Origin: Oscillospiraceae bacterium Zagget12
GTDB lineage: Bacteria > Bacillota > Clostridia > UBA1381
DNA length: 64,000 nucleotides
Assembly (NCBI GenBank): GCA_001941225.1
Contig: MSHM01000032.1
Location: forward strand, 1 to 64,000
Direction of reading: 5' to 3'
A program made the position numbers and the translations under genes. Shown in pieces: positions 61,601 to 64,000 of the stretch. The notes under the pieces were generated by a model. That model was not told where the DNA came from. It made no database searches and worked only from the letters and a program-made list of their open reading frames with translations. The stretch's first letter is position 1; each line of letters opens with the position of its first letter.

Positions 61601-62225
61601 TAAGGCGCTCGGCAGCGTCAATATTGACGCAATCGAGGAATATAAGGCTGTGGAGGAAAGATTTAATTTCCTTACCGCGCAGAAGAAAGACCTGGATAAA
61701 TCAAGGAACGATTTGAATGATATTATATCGTCAATGGAAGAATTGATGGAGGAGCTTTTTGAAAAGCAATTTGCCGATATTAACGAAAGTTTCGGCATAG
61801 TATTCAAGGAGCTGTTCGGCGGAGGAAACGCAAAACTGGAGCTTTCCGAGCCGGATAACGTCCTTGAAAGCGGAATTGAAATCAAGGTACAGCTGCCGGG
61901 CAAAGGCTTGCAGAATATTAATCTGTATTCCGGCGGAGAAAAATCATTTATAGCCATCGCGCTCTTGTTCGCGATACTGCGCGTAAAACCCGCGCCGTTC
62001 TGTATTCTTGATGAGATTGACGCCGCTCTTGACGATGTAAATGTTTCAAGATTTGCCACATATTTAAAGAATTATATTGAACAAACCCAATTTATCGTTA
62101 TTACGCACCGACGCGGCACAATAGAGGCGGCAAATATTTTATACGGAGTAACAATGCAGGAAAAGGGTGTATCAAAGCTATTGTCACTGCATATAGACGA
62201 TGTGGCGGACGATATGGTCAGTTAG
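58653..62225 (+). CDS. smc: Chromosome segregation ATPase SMC
   Basis: A 1190-residue condensin subunit. The N-terminal head has Walker A VVGPNGSGKSNISDAIRWV near 35. Long coiled coils (about 170-500 and 670-1010) flank the hinge (about 520-640, LSIYGTVSGLIEVQKKYVTA, NAGGSMSGGSVN). The C-terminal head has the signature LYSGGEKSFIAIALLFAIL and Walker B FCILDEIDAALDD near 1100. ATG 58653 overlaps the previous gene by 16 bases; TTG 58659 is also possible given the close GAGGTG. scpA/scpB are not in the window. Confidence 0.97.
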   Translation: MCLLLKRLELQGFKSFADKTVLDFVDGSTAVVGPNGSGKSNISDAIRWVIGEMSAKSLRGSNMQDVIFSGTETRKPVNFAEVSLVLDNSTHMFDIDFDEVVVTRRLFRSGESVYQINRANCRLKDIHELFMDTGLGRDGYSIIGQGNVSQILSTKAEDRRSLFEEAAGVSKYKYRKEEAERKLKGVEENLVRIGDITSELEGQRAPLKRQSEKARKYLTFYEEYKKLDVNLSLITIDKNKISSRETEELYKSVEEELSELRNAESETEQKITNLYNESKTKDAEIAELNNRIHDANSRIMTEKNDISIAENTIKNNHLMIARIDNEIKAVKAKNIERENSIDALKSEIKEKESAAEIILQEFDSVKGEQDKMTAERDKIAAEIEEIKAQNIEKLNEISSKKAQMSGIETLRESFIERRSAVEAEIKNFSEGISNTKQDIEKCEAQKAEKSEKLKKMRITVERCTESANKLRSEYEELSKILNNLNVDYSSKSSKKKILEGMENDYAGYAKSVKMVLKSDELKKLSIYGTVSGLIEVQKKYVTAIEMALGGALQNIIVESEEDAKGAIAYLRRNNAGRATFLPISSVKGRELDNARAVSESEGFIGLAYTLVKYDGKYDGIIKSLLGRVVVADNIDNAIAISRKFGYKFKVVTLEGDILNAGGSMSGGSVNKQSGFLSRAAEIKTLSAEIRELSDNIREYNEKKQKTENDIALIENQLSSYIPLVREYEDEILRLENTLKHLKQSIESENNTEHNYKSELEQIEEQLSQSSDEIAILLQSIRNLEKETSALQEKTEELTEYFDKISAEKEEKSRSIMEKTMALAALEKDIKINKDSIEAAENDTRAADNEIEQKERDRERICIENDSLYESINESKRIAENIAIQAESIKEQISDTEQEKKRIVETLQSIQNSNKDLTDKLLNLQQELSRLENRRDKIAGETENILSRLWDDYELTYTAASEIKTEVENEKQSFARLAELKSQIKALGSVNIDAIEEYKAVEERFNFLTAQKKDLDKSRNDLNDIISSMEELMEELFEKQFADINESFGIVFKELFGGGNAKLELSEPDNVLESGIEIKVQLPGKGLQNINLYSGGEKSFIAIALLFAILRVKPAPFCILDEIDAALDDVNVSRFATYLKNYIEQTQFIVITHRRGTIEAANILYGVTMQEKGVSKLLSLHIDDVADDMVS

Positions 62226-62236
62226 GAGTAAAGCAT

Positions 62237-63148
62237 ATGAGTTTTTTTAACAAATTAAAAGAGGGACTTACAAAAACGAGAGAGTCCATAGCACAGCAGG
62301 TAAACAATGTTTTCAGCGCGTTTGTAAAGGTTGACGAGGAGCTGTTTGAAAACCTCGAAGAGGCTCTTATTATGGCGGACATCGGAGTGGAAACCTCGGA
62401 ATATATAATCGAAACGCTGCGTGAAAGCGTTAAGCATAAGCATATCACGGACGGCAACGCGGTAAAGGCGGAGCTTAAGAATATTATAAGCGAAATCCTC
62501 AGCGAGCAGGACTCCTCGATGAATATATCCGCACAGCCTTCGGTTATACTTGTAATAGGAGTAAACGGAGTAGGCAAAACTACAAGCATCGGAAAGATGG
62601 CGTCGTATTATAAATCTATGGGCAAAAATGTTCTTCTTGCCGCCGCCGATACTTTCAGAGCCGCCGCGATAGACCAGCTTGACATATGGGCGCAAAGGAG
62701 CGGGTGCGATATTATAAAGCACCAAGAGAACAGCGATCCGGCGGCGGTTGTGTTTGACGCCTGCGCCGCGGCAAAGGCGCGCGGGGTTGACATTCTTATA
62801 TGCGACACCGCCGGCAGACTGCACAATAAGAAAAATCTTATGGCGGAGCTTGCCAAAATAAACAGAGTTATCGAGCGCGAACTTCCCGATTCTGCGCGCG
62901 AAACGCTGCTTGTTCTTGACGCCACCACCGGACAAAACGCCGTAAGTCAGGCAAAGCTCTTTTCCGAGGCGGCGGATATTACGGGCATAATTCTTACCAA
63001 GCTTGACGGAACGGCAAAGGGCGGAATAGTAATATCGATAGCAAAGGAACAAAATTTGCCGGTGAAATTTATCGGAGTGGGCGAGGGCGTTGACGACTTA
63101 CAGCAGTTCAATCCGGACGATTTTGCAAAGGCTCTTTTTGACGATTAA
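62237..63148 (+). CDS. ftsY: Signal recognition particle receptor FtsY
   Basis: A 303-residue GTPase that docks SRP-ribosome complexes at the membrane. The acidic A domain is nearly absent, leaving the NG domain: N-domain helices (about 1-95), G1 VNGVGKTTSIGKMASYYKS near 112, DTFRAAAIDQL, LICDTAGRLHNKK, and TKLDGTAKGG near 250. It starts 11 bases after the smc stop; the smc-ftsY order is typical. Confidence 0.97.
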   Translation: MSFFNKLKEGLTKTRESIAQQVNNVFSAFVKVDEELFENLEEALIMADIGVETSEYIIETLRESVKHKHITDGNAVKAELKNIISEILSEQDSSMNISAQPSVILVIGVNGVGKTTSIGKMASYYKSMGKNVLLAAADTFRAAAIDQLDIWAQRSGCDIIKHQENSDPAAVVFDACAAAKARGVDILICDTAGRLHNKKNLMAELAKINRVIERELPDSARETLLVLDATTGQNAVSQAKLFSEAADITGIILTKLDGTAKGGIVISIAKEQNLPVKFIGVGEGVDDLQQFNPDDFAKALFDD

Positions 63149-63178
63149 TTTTAATATATTTATATGGAGGCAAAGGCA

Positions 63179-64000
63179 ATGAGCGATAAGGAATTATTTG
63201 AGAAATTAAGCTATTCGAGAAAAAATGTGTACGAAAGCATAAGCGATGCGAAAAAGGAAGAGATGCTTTCGCTTTGTGATGAGTACCGAGAATTTCTTGA
63301 CGAGGGAAAAACCGAGCGTGAATGTGTTGAAAAGGCAATTAAAATGGCTAAAATGCACGGATTTTCCGACATCGACGAAAAAACCGACCTTAAAGCGGGC
63401 GATAAGGTTTACAAGATAAACAGAAACAAAAATATATTTTTAGCGGTTATCGGCAGCGAGGATATAAGAAACGGCATAAATCTTGTCGGAGCGCATATAG
63501 ACTCACCGAGATTGGATTTAAAGCAAAATCCTCTTTATGAGAGCAACGATATGGCGCTGCTGAAAACGCATTATTACGGCGGAATAAAAAAATATCAGTG
63601 GACGGCTATGCCATTGTCGATTCACGGAGTTATCTTCACAAAGGACGGCGAAAAGGTAACGCTTAGCATCGGCGAAAATGACAACGACCCTGTTTTCTGC
63701 ATAACCGATTTGCTCCCACATTTGGCAAAGGATCAAATGGCAAAAAAGATGACCGAGGGAATAGAGGGCGAGAGCCTCAACATTCTTATAGGCGGTATGC
63801 CGATAAAGACCGAAGATGTTAAAGAAAAGGTAAAATTCGCTGTTTTAAAGCTGCTTTATGACCGTTACGGAATAACCGAGAGAGATTTTCTGAGCGCGGA
63901 AATAGAAGTGGTTCCCGCGTTTAAAGCGAGAAATGTGGGGCTTGACGAAAGCTTTATCGGCGCTTACGGTCAGGACGACAGAGTATGCGCGTTTACAACG
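63179..64000 (+). CDS. M18 family aminopeptidase, partial
   Basis: About 274 N-terminal residues; the gene runs off the right edge and is not in the ORF track. It starts MSDKELFEKLSYSRKNVYES after TGGAGG. NLVGAHIDSPRLDLKQNPLY has the first zinc ligands (HxD), and GQDDRVCAFT near the window end has the next Asp. M18 enzymes are dodecameric cytoplasmic aminopeptidases preferring acidic or neutral N-termini. It may be cotranscribed with ftsY (30-base gap). Confidence 0.9.
   Translation, partial: MSDKELFEKLSYSRKNVYESISDAKKEEMLSLCDEYREFLDEGKTERECVEKAIKMAKMHGFSDIDEKTDLKAGDKVYKINRNKNIFLAVIGSEDIRNGINLVGAHIDSPRLDLKQNPLYESNDMALLKTHYYGGIKKYQWTAMPLSIHGVIFTKDGEKVTLSIGENDNDPVFCITDLLPHLAKDQMAKKMTEGIEGESLNILIGGMPIKTEDVKEKVKFAVLKLLYDRYGITERDFLSAEIEVVPAFKARNVGLDESFIGAYGQDDRVCAFTT

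Noticed and set aside
62255-63052. 265-residue minus-strand ORF over ftsY
   Set aside because: Shadow of an unmistakable ftsY with all GTPase motifs.

Overview
The window is a compact, AT-leaning bacterial chromosome segment that reads as a spore-forming Clostridia (Firmicutes). Supporting families include the SCIFF peptide with its radical-SAM maturase, an FapR-controlled fatty-acid operon with FabK, MecA, CarD, Mini-RNase III, GdpP, a split transketolase, a SPOCS-LysM protein and a SpoIIQ-like M23 protein behind a sigma-F-like promoter. The order within the class cannot be settled by reading alone. An S-layer protein, rhamnose genes and a GH29 fucosidase fit a gut or plant-polysaccharide niche. 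No phage, IS element, CRISPR array or rRNA was seen, and no gene-free stretch exceeds 300 bases.

Layout. 1-2.56 kb is a GC-rich, compositionally different flank: a partial sugar O-acetyltransferase, a small helical protein, a LysR regulator, a TIGR04076 protein and an HD protein. The spacer at 1537-1795 shows nothing I can support. It ends at initiator tRNA-Met and tRNA-Leu genes, the latter with a mismatched acceptor stem. 3-9 kb holds secDF (minus strand), then rnr and an RNA methyltransferase. 9-12 kb is leuCDB. 12-19.7 kb is MazG-like, gdpP, rplI, dnaB, tilS, ftsH and DUF1858. 19.7-24.4 kb holds the M23 protein, mecA, yajC, TIGR04086, scfA, scfB and rhaM. 24.4-30.4 kb holds a candidate small RNA, an S-layer protein, rhaB and a three-repeat SPOCS-LysM protein. 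30.5-36.3 kb holds cysS, mrnC, split transketolase, a lipoprotein and a frameshifted alpha-L-fucosidase. 36.4-39.2 kb is carD, ispD, ispF and a HAD-GtrA fusion. 39.3-44 kb is a peptide-ligase-type operon: ATP-grasp, alpha-E, transglutaminase and two M14-like proteins. 44-48 kb (minus strand) is a DEDD exonuclease, TPM protein, pspA and tmcAL. 48-49.7 kb is nifS-nifU. 49.8-56.9 kb is fapR-plsX-fabH-fabK-fabD-fabG-acpP-fabF. 56.9-64 kb is rnc, radical SAM, smc, ftsY and a partial M18 aminopeptidase.

How the genes work together. The fatty-acid block is one regulon with a FapR box in its own leader. rnc-rSAM-smc-ftsY and MazG-gdpP-rplI-dnaB-tilS-ftsH are housekeeping strings. rhaM and rhaB are two rhamnose-catabolism genes split by the S-layer gene. 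The ATP-grasp/alpha-E/transglutaminase/M14 string looks like a peptide-bond making and trimming pathway of unknown product.

Most interesting observations. (1) An approximately 147-150 nt leader occurs twice, upstream of two unrelated genes (SPOCS-LysM and exonuclease). It aligns without gaps at about 84% identity, with two compensatory base-pair changes and GNRA-capped hairpins just before the ribosome-binding site. This is a strong candidate for an undescribed structured RNA family. (2) The fucosidase reading frames are joined exactly at an A AAA AAT slippery heptamer. (3) A candidate promoter, three-way-junction RNA and terminator unit lies between rhaM and the S-layer gene. (4) The second M14-like protein has lost catalytic-site residues next to an intact paralogue.
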